Assembly (NCBI GenBank): GCA_945871915.1
Contig: CAMBXO010000010.1
Coordinates: forward strand, 37,995-101,994
Direction: 5' to 3'
Source: Singulisphaera sp. GP187
GTDB lineage: Bacteria > Planctomycetota > Phycisphaerae > Phycisphaerales > SM1A02
DNA: 64,000 bases
Both the position numbers and the translations under genes were made by a program. Below the pieces are notes generated by a model. The model was not told the origin of the DNA, did no database searches, and saw only the letters and a program-made list of their open reading frames with translations. Shown piece after piece: positions 50,614 to 59,545 of this stretch (position 1 is the first letter of the stretch; every line of letters starts with the position of its first letter).

Positions 50614-52880
50614 ACAGATGGATCACAGATCTTCTGCATGTGCCACCCAACCTCACTAGCGAGGCGTGGCACCTTGCCCTGGCGAGAGTGTGGCCAACCT
50701 GGATTACCGTATTACTGATTGCATCACTCGGAGTGGTGGCGTGGTGGAGTTACAAAGGACTTCGCGGCCACCCAACCAGCCTGCTTGCTATTCGCTTTCT
50801 GCGTTGGTGCACACTCACGCTTCTGTTGGTCCTTCTGATGGGTCCAATGGTGGAGTGGCCACGCGAGCGACACGAGCAGGATTGGGTCTATGTTCTTATG
50901 GATCGCAGCGCCAGTATGCAGGTTCGCGACGAGAGGGACAAGGAAAACAACTTTTGCTCACGAGATGCAACAGCCCAGGCACTTGCGGCCGATCCAATCT
51001 GGGAAAAACTTTCTAAAGAGCATGGAATTGCATGGATGGCTCTTGCAGGAAGCGCAAGCCCCATTGCCGATCCACACCAACTACCGGCCGCCGATGGTGC
51101 ACGAACACTCCTTGCAGCATCGTTGCACGAGGTGCTTCAACGATCCGCAAGTCGACCAACAAGCGCGATCATCATTGTTTCAGATGGAAGAAGTCAGGAC
51201 ACCGTTCCAGCAGACATGCTGCGTCGATTGAGTTCGCAAGGCGCACCGGTTTTTGCGGTGGCCCTTGGTGATCCGCATGGCGCAACGGACCGCGCCGTTG
51301 TCGAGGCAGAGTTTCCGGCCCGCGCATTTCCAAAGGATCAGGTTCCAGTCCAAGTGACCGTGACCTCTGGCGACGATTCACCCATTCGAGTGGCGCTACG
51401 CGAAAAGGCAACCGGCCGCATTCTTGATGAGTTCACTGGAACACCAGGCCAAGACAAACGGATGAACACCACACTCACCGGAGATCGCAAAGACTCCGGC
51501 GAATCGGCGTGGGAAGTGGTGTTGTTACCCGAAGGCCAGGATTCGGACGCATCCAACGACACTATGCCGGTCACGATCACTTTTGTGGACCACCCGCTGC
51601 GGGTTCTCTATGTCGATGGCTGGCCACGCTGGGAGTACAGGTATCTGAAGAATTTGCTCCTTCGAGAGGAGGGTTTCGAAAGCGCCGTCATGCTTCTTTC
51701 TGCAGATCGCGATTTTGCACAAGAGGGAACCTCCCCACTCACGCGGCTACCTCTGTCACCCATCGAACTCGACCCATTCGATGTCATCATTATTGGTGAT
51801 GTTCCAAGCGGATTCCTTGACGACAATCGACAGCGGATGTTTCGAGAACATGTTGCACGGCGAGGGGCCGGAATGCTATGGATTGGTGGATCACGAAGTA
51901 CGCCGAGTTCGTGGCAGGGCACACCACTCCAAGATCTTTTACCGTTTCGCGGTTCCCTTGAGCTTGAGCGATGGGATGAACCAGTCACCATGGAACCAAC
52001 CGAACTCGCCCATCGCCTTGGTCTTCTTCGGTTGGGTGACGGCGATCAGACGTGGCCAACAGAACTCGGTTCCACTGGCGAAAGGTGGGCACAAATGGAA
52101 TGGGCCCAGCGGCTTGACCCACGAGAATTGAAGCCAACAGTCGAAACATGGGCCAACGCGGTGTCGGCAAATCCTTCACAGCCAACAGGCATCAGATCAT
52201 TTCCGGTTGTTGTTTCGATGCGTTTTGGTGCAGGTACCAGCGCGTATGTTGCAACCGACGAAACATGGCGATGGCGGTTTGGACGAGGCGAAACACTGCC
52301 AGAGAGATTTTGGATCCAGATCATTCGACACCTTGCCCGCGGAAGTCTTCGTGCACACCAGAACGAGCCAACTCTTGAGGCGAATCCCGCTTCGATCGTT
52401 GTGGATCAACCGACGCGCGTCACACTTGACGGCACCACGGGCGTGGATGCGGAACGGGTTATTGTGGAAGCGAGGCGCGCGGATGGAGCAGAGGTCATTG
52501 AAATCACTCTGCTTCCAGAGGGTGATGGGCGATATTCAGCACCATGGTCCCCCACGCGCGACGGCGAGTGGAGTCTTCATGTTGCACAACCGCCACTCTC
52601 TCGCGCCACCGATGCGCAGCTCCGGGTTCGATCGGAAGAACCCGAGCGACTCAACGCCTCTCCAGATCACGCGGCGCTTCAACAGCTTGTTGACGCAACA
52701 GGTGGAAAGATGATCGCAGTAAACGACATCGGGTCGCTGGCAGAACTCGCCCCCCACCGAGCGATCACGATTCGACAACCCATTCAGCTACCGCTGTGGG
52801 ATCGTTGGCCGGTGTACGCCCTCATTGGAGCAATGCTGGTGATCGAGTGGCTTGGCAGACGCCTTTTGCGACTCACGTGA
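50610..52880 (+). CDS. Membrane VWA-domain protein with glutamine-amidotransferase-like region
   Basis: A 756-residue protein. Two helices near the N-terminus (about 28-46 and 60-80) precede a VWA domain with a good MIDAS (VYVLMDRSASM, D98-S100-S102) and the sheet ASRPTSAIIIVSDGRSQD. The middle region (RVLYVDGWPRWEYRYLKNLL..., FDVIIIGDVPSGFL, RRGAGMLWIGGSRS) looks like the class-I amidotransferase-like fold found in such proteins. A helix near the C-terminus (YALIGAMLVIEWLGRRLL) ends it. ATGA links it to the BatA-type gene; a T-rich 72-base gap follows. Confidence 0.9.
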   Translation: MNRWITDLLHVPPNLTSEAWHLALARVWPTWITVLLIASLGVVAWWSYKGLRGHPTSLLAIRFLRWCTLTLLLVLLMGPMVEWPRERHEQDWVYVLMDRSASMQVRDERDKENNFCSRDATAQALAADPIWEKLSKEHGIAWMALAGSASPIADPHQLPAADGARTLLAASLHEVLQRSASRPTSAIIIVSDGRSQDTVPADMLRRLSSQGAPVFAVALGDPHGATDRAVVEAEFPARAFPKDQVPVQVTVTSGDDSPIRVALREKATGRILDEFTGTPGQDKRMNTTLTGDRKDSGESAWEVVLLPEGQDSDASNDTMPVTITFVDHPLRVLYVDGWPRWEYRYLKNLLLREEGFESAVMLLSADRDFAQEGTSPLTRLPLSPIELDPFDVIIIGDVPSGFLDDNRQRMFREHVARRGAGMLWIGGSRSTPSSWQGTPLQDLLPFRGSLELERWDEPVTMEPTELAHRLGLLRLGDGDQTWPTELGSTGERWAQMEWAQRLDPRELKPTVETWANAVSANPSQPTGIRSFPVVVSMRFGAGTSAYVATDETWRWRFGRGETLPERFWIQIIRHLARGSLRAHQNEPTLEANPASIVVDQPTRVTLDGTTGVDAERVIVEARRADGAEVIEITLLPEGDGRYSAPWSPTRDGEWSLHVAQPPLSRATDAQLRVRSEEPERLNASPDHAALQQLVDATGGKMIAVNDIGSLAELAPHRAITIRQPIQLPLWDRWPVYALIGAMLVIEWLGRRLLRLT

Positions 52881-52952
52881 TATCGGTGTTTCTTTGGATT
52901 CTGCTGGTGCAATTTGTTGGTTTTTTCAGCGGGATTGCTAGGCTTTCCATAG

Positions 52953-55900
52953 ATGCCAAGCCTCCTAGGGTCCAAGGTTCAATCACTCCACAACCGCGTG
53001 GTTCGATTGGATCAGGTTCAGAGCACAGCCTCATTTGCCGCAATGATCAGTGTTGCGGTTGCGGTGGCGGTTGGTATGGATCATCTGATTCGGTGGCCAT
53101 GGTTTATTCGGGTCGCCATCGTGGTGACCGGACTCACCATCATGGTTCGAGTTCTTCGGCAGATTCTCATTCGCTCATGGATTCGGGCGCCGTCTGTCCA
53201 AAGTGTTGCCATTCGGATGGAGGAGGTAGAGCCATCACTTCGGGACACTCTCGCAAGTGCGATTGATTTTCAGCGAGATGGAATCGACAAACAGAATGCG
53301 ATGGCCCAACAGGTTGTGCAGTCGGCCGAAGCGTTGTGGGATCAATCCAATCCATACTCACATGTGCGATCGCATGGCGCCATTCGCTCCACCCTTGCGC
53401 TTGCAGCATGCGCTGGGGCATGGGCTGTTGCAGCCGCGCACGATCCAGTCAACACCATGATTGGTCTTCGTCGCACCATCACTCCGTGGTCAGCTGATCA
53501 GTGGCCCGCACTTGTTTCGTTCGAAGTCGACACAGCTTCTGGCGCCGTGGCACGCGGAGCCAGCGTTCCGCTTCGGGTTCGAATCACCCGCGGCGATCTA
53601 CCAGGTCTTCGTGTAAGTGCTGTGTGCACCATTACGGAAGCACATGGAAAAACAACGGACAAAGAATTTGATCTGATGCGGCAAACCGACGGATCTTTCG
53701 AGCGACCAACGATTGCAGAAGGCGAAAGCATGGCGGTCAAGTTTCTTTCGCGGGATGCGATCACGCCACCGATCACGCTTCAGGTGGTTACCGCACCAGC
53801 CATTGTTTCTGGAACGATCAACATTCAACCCCCCACCTATGCAGCACCCAATATCGAAGCAGTTCACGGAGTGTGGCAGGGAGTCGAGATTCGAGAAACA
53901 GGAACTGTTCTTGCAGGAAGCACAATCACTATGGAACTGGATCTCGCCGCGCCAGCTCCGTGGGTTGCGAGCGACTCTCTGGGGGTAAAAAAACTGGCCA
54001 CACAGGTTATTGCGGTGGACATGAATGGCGTCACACTCGCGCCGCCAACAATTACCGCAGAAAACCCTTCTCACTGGATTGTGAAGTGGGTTGCAGACCA
54101 ATCGGTAGATGTCACGATTCGGCCCACCGATTCCCTTGGTGTCTCAGCACCAGAACCGCTGCGAATTCCTGTGCGTGTGTCAGAGGACCGCGAGCCAACC
54201 GTGGTTGTAACTGAACCCGAGAGCGATCAGACTGTGACAACACAGGCAACGATTCCATTTCATATTGATGCGCGAGACGATATCGGCCTTCAATCCATTG
54301 GCTGGCGCCTCGATCGGCAACAAAGATCTGGAGAGCCATCACCAACCACCCTTGTTCAGGGACAGCACGAAAGCGTTGGGCGTGAAGATTCAATCAAGGG
54401 CACTCTCAAACTTGCATCCATGTCTGTCAAAGCCGGAGATCTTCTTCTGCTTCGCGGAGTGGCGCACGATCGCTATCAGAACGATCAAGGGCTCCGGGCA
54501 CCAACCATTGGTGAAGCGAGGCAACTTCGTGTGGTGGATCGTGACATCATTGAGAAACAGATTCGGCAACAAGCCAACATGTTGCGGCAAGCGGTTTCAA
54601 GGTTGGAAGCGGCACAGCAAGAGATTGCAAAGGAGCAAGACCCGGCGGCGTCCGCTCGATCACAGGCCGGTCTTGCTGAACGCATTCGTCAAACGACCGC
54701 GGCAACCGAACGCCTGACCGAGCGACTTGCGAACAATGATTTGCAGGAGCTTGCTCTAGCCGAGACTCTTCAAGAGGCTGAGCGGCTTGGAGTTGAGGCG
54801 GGTTCGAACGCAACTGGTGCGCACGACGCGCTGCGGCGGGCTGGTGAACCAGAATTTATGGAGCAGGCGAAACAGTTGCAACACAACACCGAGCAAGCGT
54901 TGCATGAAATCGTTGAAATACTTGACCGGGACGATGACACCGCCGGGGCACAGAAGCGAGCCGATCGACTCGCTGAAACGATTGCAAAACTCCGCAGCGA
55001 ACTTCAAGATGCGGCCAAAGAGTCATCAGGCAAGGCCCCAGACGAACTTTCAACTCAAGAGGAACAATCGCTTCGTGGGCAGGCAGCAAAGCAACGATCC
55101 GCCGCCGATGAAGTGCGTGCGTTGCTGGACGAGCTTCATTCCCGTGCAGACAAGGCACAGGAAACAGATAAGCAGAAGGCGCGATCACTTCGGCAAGCCG
55201 CTGAGCAGGGCGAAAAAGGTCAGGCCGCACGCCGGATGGACGAAGCAGCCGATCGAACCGAAAAAAATCAAGCAACCGCAGCAGACGAATCCATGGAGGC
55301 TGCTGCAAAAACCGTGGAGCAGATTCGCAGCGCACTCAGGGAGGATCGACGGGCTCAAGCAGAGAGCCTTCGGCGTCGACTCGCCAGCCTTGCCGAAACA
55401 CTTAAGGCGCTTGTGACTTCCGGCACCGCGACCACACATCGAATTGACGGACTCGACGGGAATGTTGACACCCAACGCGACCCCATCGCGAACGAGCTTC
55501 TTCAGCTTTCTCGTAATGTCAGTGCCACAGCCGTTGAGGCCAAGGAGAGTGATCGATCACTGTCAAAAGTTGGTGGGATATTAGATCGATCCACCGAGCG
55601 GTTTGATGCAGCGGTTGGCACACTTCGTGCGGATCCAGCGGACATTCGCCGCTCCCACGAGGCAAGTGCACGAGGCACCGAACTTCTGCGAGAGGCACTT
55701 CGGGAAGTTGAAGCGGTGCAGAAAAAGGAATCCAGCAAGGCGTCTGAGCGAGAACGGAAAAACCTTTCAAAAACCTACGCAGAGTTGGCAACTCAGACAC
55801 GATCCATTCGCGATGCCGTTGTGGTCACCATTCCACCCGCAGGCACAAGACTCGATCGTCGCGGAGCGGCAACTCAACGCGAGCAATCTCTCCGGGCACA

Positions 55901-57194
55901 GGAACTCCTTCGAGCATTTCGAGACGGCCCAAAATCAGCCGAACTTGTCTCGGAAGTCAATACATTCAAGGCGATTCACGACCGTATCGATCACGCGCTT
56001 CAAAAGACTTCGTCGGATCTTGAGGGCAGCGCAGCAGACAACACAACTATTCGCCATCTGGATTCAGCGGCAGCATCGCTGGATGCGATTGCGGTGGCCT
56101 TGACCGATCCCGAACAAGGCGACGACCCGTTTGCCGATGGAAAGGATCAGTCGGATTCTGGAACTGGCGGGGCGGGTGGAGGCGGCTCTCCTGAGGGCGG
56201 GCTTCCGCCCATTGCAGAACTGAGGTTGGTGCGTCAGATGCAAGCACATGTCAATCAACTCACCAAGGCGCTCGATACGGCACAGAGTGATGGAAAGGAT
56301 GTCGCAATTGAGTTGGGTGAAACCGCGACCATGCAGGACGAGATTCGAAGGCTTGGAGAAGACTGGATTGAACGCATGAAGGAAAAGATGCCTTCACCGG
56401 GCGCCAACAAGCCAATATCCAGTGGTTCACCAACACCAAACTGGAATTATTGGCTATGGAGACAAGCCGCATCCGATCCACAGGAGAAGCGAGCCGCCAC
56501 AACGACAACGACAACCGCAACTGAACCCGCAACCACAACCACACCGCCAGCCAAGACGCTTGACGAATTGCTCGGCCTAGAAGCCCCTAAGAGCAAGGAT
56601 GGCGCGGCTCAGTCGCAGCGAAATCAAAAACTTGAGAAGTCCCTTAAGGAAGAAGACCTGAACGATCTTGCAAAGTCTGCAACCGAGAGCATGGAGCTCT
56701 CGACCAGATTGGTTCGGGAACAAAAGGATGTCGGAATTGGAACCCAGCGTGTTCAGGCGGAAGCGCTCGCGAATCTTGACGCGCTTCTTGACGCGGCAAC
56801 GCGATTTCAAAAGCAGCAGCAGAAAAGTGGAAAGTCCTCATCGTCATCACAGGGAAAGCCAACTCCGGGCGAGTCCCCATCCGAACAGTCTCAAGAGAGC
56901 GGCGAGGACGGACAGCCAAAGCCAGGATCAGGCTCGACAAGTGGAAAGGCCGACGGTCAGAAACAGAATCAGAACGCCGCCGACAATTCTGGTGATCAAG
57001 TCGATCCACCGCCACCCGAAGACGCATCCATGGCCGCCAGTGGTGTGTTAGAGGAGGGGCGCAGCGAGTGGGGCCGCCTTCCACAACGCATTCGAGAAAT
57101 CATGTCACAGGCAAGGCGGGATCGAATCAGCGCGATCTATCAACAAGCAACCGAGGCGTACTATCGGCGCATGGCCGAGGATCGTGCCCCATGA
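52953..57194 (+). CDS. Giant DUF4175-like membrane protein with long coiled coil
   Basis: A 1413-residue protein, by far the largest here. Two or three helices lie in the first 150 residues (FAAMISVAVAVAVGM; WFIRVAIVVTGLTIMV; ALAACAGAWAVAAA). Beta-rich extracytoplasmic domains run to about 530, then a charged, Gln/Ala/Glu/Arg-rich coiled coil to about 1000, a Gly-rich linker near 1065-1090, a Thr/Pro-rich patch near 1178-1198 and a low-complexity Ser/Gln/Gly tail before a final conserved WGRLPQRIREIMSQARRD segment. The pattern is that of DUF4175/TIGR02302-type proteins beside MoxR operons. Possibly a scaffold spanning the periplasm; ATGA overlap with the next gene. Confidence 0.8.
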   Translation: MPSLLGSKVQSLHNRVVRLDQVQSTASFAAMISVAVAVAVGMDHLIRWPWFIRVAIVVTGLTIMVRVLRQILIRSWIRAPSVQSVAIRMEEVEPSLRDTLASAIDFQRDGIDKQNAMAQQVVQSAEALWDQSNPYSHVRSHGAIRSTLALAACAGAWAVAAAHDPVNTMIGLRRTITPWSADQWPALVSFEVDTASGAVARGASVPLRVRITRGDLPGLRVSAVCTITEAHGKTTDKEFDLMRQTDGSFERPTIAEGESMAVKFLSRDAITPPITLQVVTAPAIVSGTINIQPPTYAAPNIEAVHGVWQGVEIRETGTVLAGSTITMELDLAAPAPWVASDSLGVKKLATQVIAVDMNGVTLAPPTITAENPSHWIVKWVADQSVDVTIRPTDSLGVSAPEPLRIPVRVSEDREPTVVVTEPESDQTVTTQATIPFHIDARDDIGLQSIGWRLDRQQRSGEPSPTTLVQGQHESVGREDSIKGTLKLASMSVKAGDLLLLRGVAHDRYQNDQGLRAPTIGEARQLRVVDRDIIEKQIRQQANMLRQAVSRLEAAQQEIAKEQDPAASARSQAGLAERIRQTTAATERLTERLANNDLQELALAETLQEAERLGVEAGSNATGAHDALRRAGEPEFMEQAKQLQHNTEQALHEIVEILDRDDDTAGAQKRADRLAETIAKLRSELQDAAKESSGKAPDELSTQEEQSLRGQAAKQRSAADEVRALLDELHSRADKAQETDKQKARSLRQAAEQGEKGQAARRMDEAADRTEKNQATAADESMEAAAKTVEQIRSALREDRRAQAESLRRRLASLAETLKALVTSGTATTHRIDGLDGNVDTQRDPIANELLQLSRNVSATAVEAKESDRSLSKVGGILDRSTERFDAAVGTLRADPADIRRSHEASARGTELLREALREVEAVQKKESSKASERERKNLSKTYAELATQTRSIRDAVVVTIPPAGTRLDRRGAATQREQSLRAQELLRAFRDGPKSAELVSEVNTFKAIHDRIDHALQKTSSDLEGSAADNTTIRHLDSAAASLDAIAVALTDPEQGDDPFADGKDQSDSGTGGAGGGGSPEGGLPPIAELRLVRQMQAHVNQLTKALDTAQSDGKDVAIELGETATMQDEIRRLGEDWIERMKEKMPSPGANKPISSGSPTPNWNYWLWRQAASDPQEKRAATTTTTTATEPATTTTPPAKTLDELLGLEAPKSKDGAAQSQRNQKLEKSLKEEDLNDLAKSATESMELSTRLVREQKDVGIGTQRVQAEALANLDALLDAATRFQKQQQKSGKSSSSSQGKPTPGESPSEQSQESGEDGQPKPGSGSTSGKADGQKQNQNAADNSGDQVDPPPPEDASMAASGVLEEGRSEWGRLPQRIREIMSQARRDRISAIYQQATEAYYRRMAEDRAP

Positions 57195-58303
57195 CGCTGG
57201 CGATTTCGTTTTTAATCCTTTGCCTTCAGGCGCCAGAAACCAAGCCGCCAGAAACCCAATCGCCGGTCCTCAATAGCAACACCGCGACCGCCGCGGTTGA
57301 ATCTGAGACCGAGCAGACTCGACCAACGCAATCTGGTAGCAGCGCTCAAAATGCACCCGGAAAAGAGGAGATGACTCCAGAGAGCCACGAAGCAACGCAG
57401 CGGGGACTCCGGTATCTGGTCAGTCTTCAAAATGACGACGGCTCCTTCGGGCGAGGTCGATTTGCAAAGCATGTTGGCATTACTTCGTTGTGCGGTCTTG
57501 CCTTCATGGCAGACGGAAGTGTTCCGGGGCGAGGCGTGTACGGCGATGTGGTTGCCAAGGCACTTGAATTTGTTCTGAACAACGCAACAGAAACCGGATT
57601 GCTTGCCGCCGAAAACAGTCACGGACCAATGTATGGCCACGGGTTTGCAACACTGTTTCTTGGTGAGGTGTACGGCATGGCACAGGAAGACGGTCGTGTT
57701 CGAGACGCACTGGTGCGAGCCGTCGAACTCATTGTGAACAGCCAAAATGAAGAAGGCGGGTGGCGTTACAACCCGGTTCCCTATGACGCAGACGTTAGTG
57801 TGAGCATTTGTGAAATCATGGGTCTTCGAAGCGCTCGAAATGCCGGCATCAAAGTTCCCAAAGAAACGGTTGATAGAGCAATCGCTTATGTGCGAGGTTG
57901 CCAAAACGGCGACGGCGGATTCCGGTACATGAGCATCATGGGAACCAGCGCGTGGCCACGCACAGCCGCCGGTGTCGCCAGCCTGTTTTATGCGGGTATT
58001 TACTCAGACGACTCCATCAATCGAGGCCTTGCCTATCTGAAGACCAACGCGCAACCAGATGGCAGAGGCCCGGCGGCGGAAGCGCACTATTTTTACGGAC
58101 ACTATTACGCCGTCCAGAGCATGTATTTGGCTGGAGGGCCTTGGTGGAGTGCATGGTGGCCAGTCATTCGTGATGAACTTATTGAGAAACAAAATGAACA
58201 GGGTGGGTGGATGGACTATCAGGCTGGTCCGGCCTACAGCACCGCCATGGGATTGATTGTTCTTCAAATGCCAAAGCGATATTTACCCATTTTCCAGAAG
58301 TAG
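57191..58303 (+). CDS. Exported protein with prenyltransferase/squalene-oxidase repeats
   Basis: A 370-residue protein with a signal-like start (MTLAISFLILCLQAP), a Thr/Ser/Pro-rich linker (to about 58) and five alpha-toroid repeats with Q-x-x-x-G-x-W/F motifs (QNDDGSFG, QNEEGGW, QNGDGGF, QPDGRG, QNEQGGW). The fold is that of terpene cyclases and prenyltransferases, but the D-x-D-D catalytic motif of cyclases is not present, so a binding or structural role is more likely. Such proteins commonly follow DUF4175-like genes in planctomycetes. ATG at 57191 overlaps the previous stop. Confidence 0.88.
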   Translation: MTLAISFLILCLQAPETKPPETQSPVLNSNTATAAVESETEQTRPTQSGSSAQNAPGKEEMTPESHEATQRGLRYLVSLQNDDGSFGRGRFAKHVGITSLCGLAFMADGSVPGRGVYGDVVAKALEFVLNNATETGLLAAENSHGPMYGHGFATLFLGEVYGMAQEDGRVRDALVRAVELIVNSQNEEGGWRYNPVPYDADVSVSICEIMGLRSARNAGIKVPKETVDRAIAYVRGCQNGDGGFRYMSIMGTSAWPRTAAGVASLFYAGIYSDDSINRGLAYLKTNAQPDGRGPAAEAHYFYGHYYAVQSMYLAGGPWWSAWWPVIRDELIEKQNEQGGWMDYQAGPAYSTAMGLIVLQMPKRYLPIFQK

Positions 58304-58312
58304 CCGCACGAC

Positions 58313-59545
58313 ATGTTTCCAACACTTCTGTTCTTGTGTTTGGCAATCACCACCCACCCACGTGGTGATGCCATAGATGGCAAGGGAATATTTGGAACCA
58401 CTGCGCATGATGGAACATGGGTAGCGATTCAAAAAGATGGAAGCGCCGGAACGGTTGACTCCGCCGCACTCCAAACAATTAGCAGCGATTCTTGGCCCGG
58501 TTGGCGTGCGATTGTCTTAGCCAGACCAGAATCTTTCTTTCGAGACCCCTCAACCAGAAGCATGATGGAACTCGATGATGGACAGCGCGTGGCCGGCGGG
58601 TTTGAATTAGTAAATCGCAGTCTGCAATGGAGGTCGCGCGAACTCGGCATGGTCGCGGTCAACCTTGAGCGGCTGTCGTGGATCGGGCCAACAGCGATCG
58701 CCGCAGAGGCGAGCCCAGAACGCGACCGGGTGTTGTTGATCAACGGCGACCGGGTGGACGGATTCGTGAATTCCCTCCAAGCAGAGCGAGGTGTTGAGGT
58801 TGAAGTACCAAACACAACAGGTGACCCTAAGAAGACAAGCATGTGGTTTGATCTGGCTAGGGTCGCGTCCATCCGATTGGCGGCGCGAACCACACCCCCA
58901 ACAGGGTGGCGTTTTTGGCTGGTCGACGGAACCGTGGTCGACGCGGATCACTGGAAAAAACTTGAGAGCAATCTCGCCATTCAAGGGTGTCACTTGGAAG
59001 GTGTTGATCCATCCACTGTGATTTCGTGGGATCAGGTTCTTGCCGTGCAGCCACTCAACACACCCGTGGTGGCTATGAGTTCTATTGTGTGGAGCACAGC
59101 GGACGAAACGCCACAACAACGACTCACACCAGCGCGCGTGCGGCTCTCCCGTTCGCTTGGACCACTCAACATGCGAGATGTTGACTTGCTCGGACCCGGG
59201 ACCTTTACAGCAACAATTCCAGAGGGCACGTGGCTATTAAATCTGCAGCTTGAGTCCACGCCAACTTTGGCGCACTACACCGACTGCACAATTCGGGTGC
59301 TCGATGGCGAGAAAGAAATCATGACAGAACACTGGACAAGTCTGACACCACCAAGACACCTTCAGATTCCGCTGCATGGACGCACACTCACGGTTGTTAT
59401 TTCAAATTCTGCGCAAGGTGCATTTGGCGCAGCCATTCAACTAAAGGATGGCCTTCTGATCTCTATGACTGAGGCCGCAATTCCTGCCACTCCCCCGCAC
59501 CCCACCGCTCCAACTTCGCCGCAGGCGGGTTCGTCGTTGGAGTAA
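58313..59545 (+). CDS. Exported protein of unknown function, end of the MoxR operon
   Basis: A 410-residue protein with a signal helix (MFPTLLFLCLAITTHPRGDA). Three repeat-like blocks begin with similar words (GKGIFGTTAHDGTWVAIQKDG; RVLLINGDRVDGFVNSLQ; WRFWLVDGTVVDADHW), resembling small beta-barrels that read a value. The C-terminal domain (PLNMRDVDLLGPGTFTATIPEGTWLLNLQLE...) resembles an NPCBM-like carbohydrate-binding sheet. It starts nine bases after the toroid gene and its last 83 bases overlap the converging comEC gene. Function unknown. Confidence 0.72.
   Translation: MFPTLLFLCLAITTHPRGDAIDGKGIFGTTAHDGTWVAIQKDGSAGTVDSAALQTISSDSWPGWRAIVLARPESFFRDPSTRSMMELDDGQRVAGGFELVNRSLQWRSRELGMVAVNLERLSWIGPTAIAAEASPERDRVLLINGDRVDGFVNSLQAERGVEVEVPNTTGDPKKTSMWFDLARVASIRLAARTTPPTGWRFWLVDGTVVDADHWKKLESNLAIQGCHLEGVDPSTVISWDQVLAVQPLNTPVVAMSSIVWSTADETPQQRLTPARVRLSRSLGPLNMRDVDLLGPGTFTATIPEGTWLLNLQLESTPTLAHYTDCTIRVLDGEKEIMTEHWTSLTPPRHLQIPLHGRTLTVVISNSAQGAFGAAIQLKDGLLISMTEAAIPATPPHPTAPTSPQAGSSLE

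Noticed and set aside
56496..56550. ACAACG/ACAACC microsatellite-like stretch
   Set aside because: It encodes the Thr/Pro patch of the giant coiled-coil protein and is in frame; no sign of independent repeat function.
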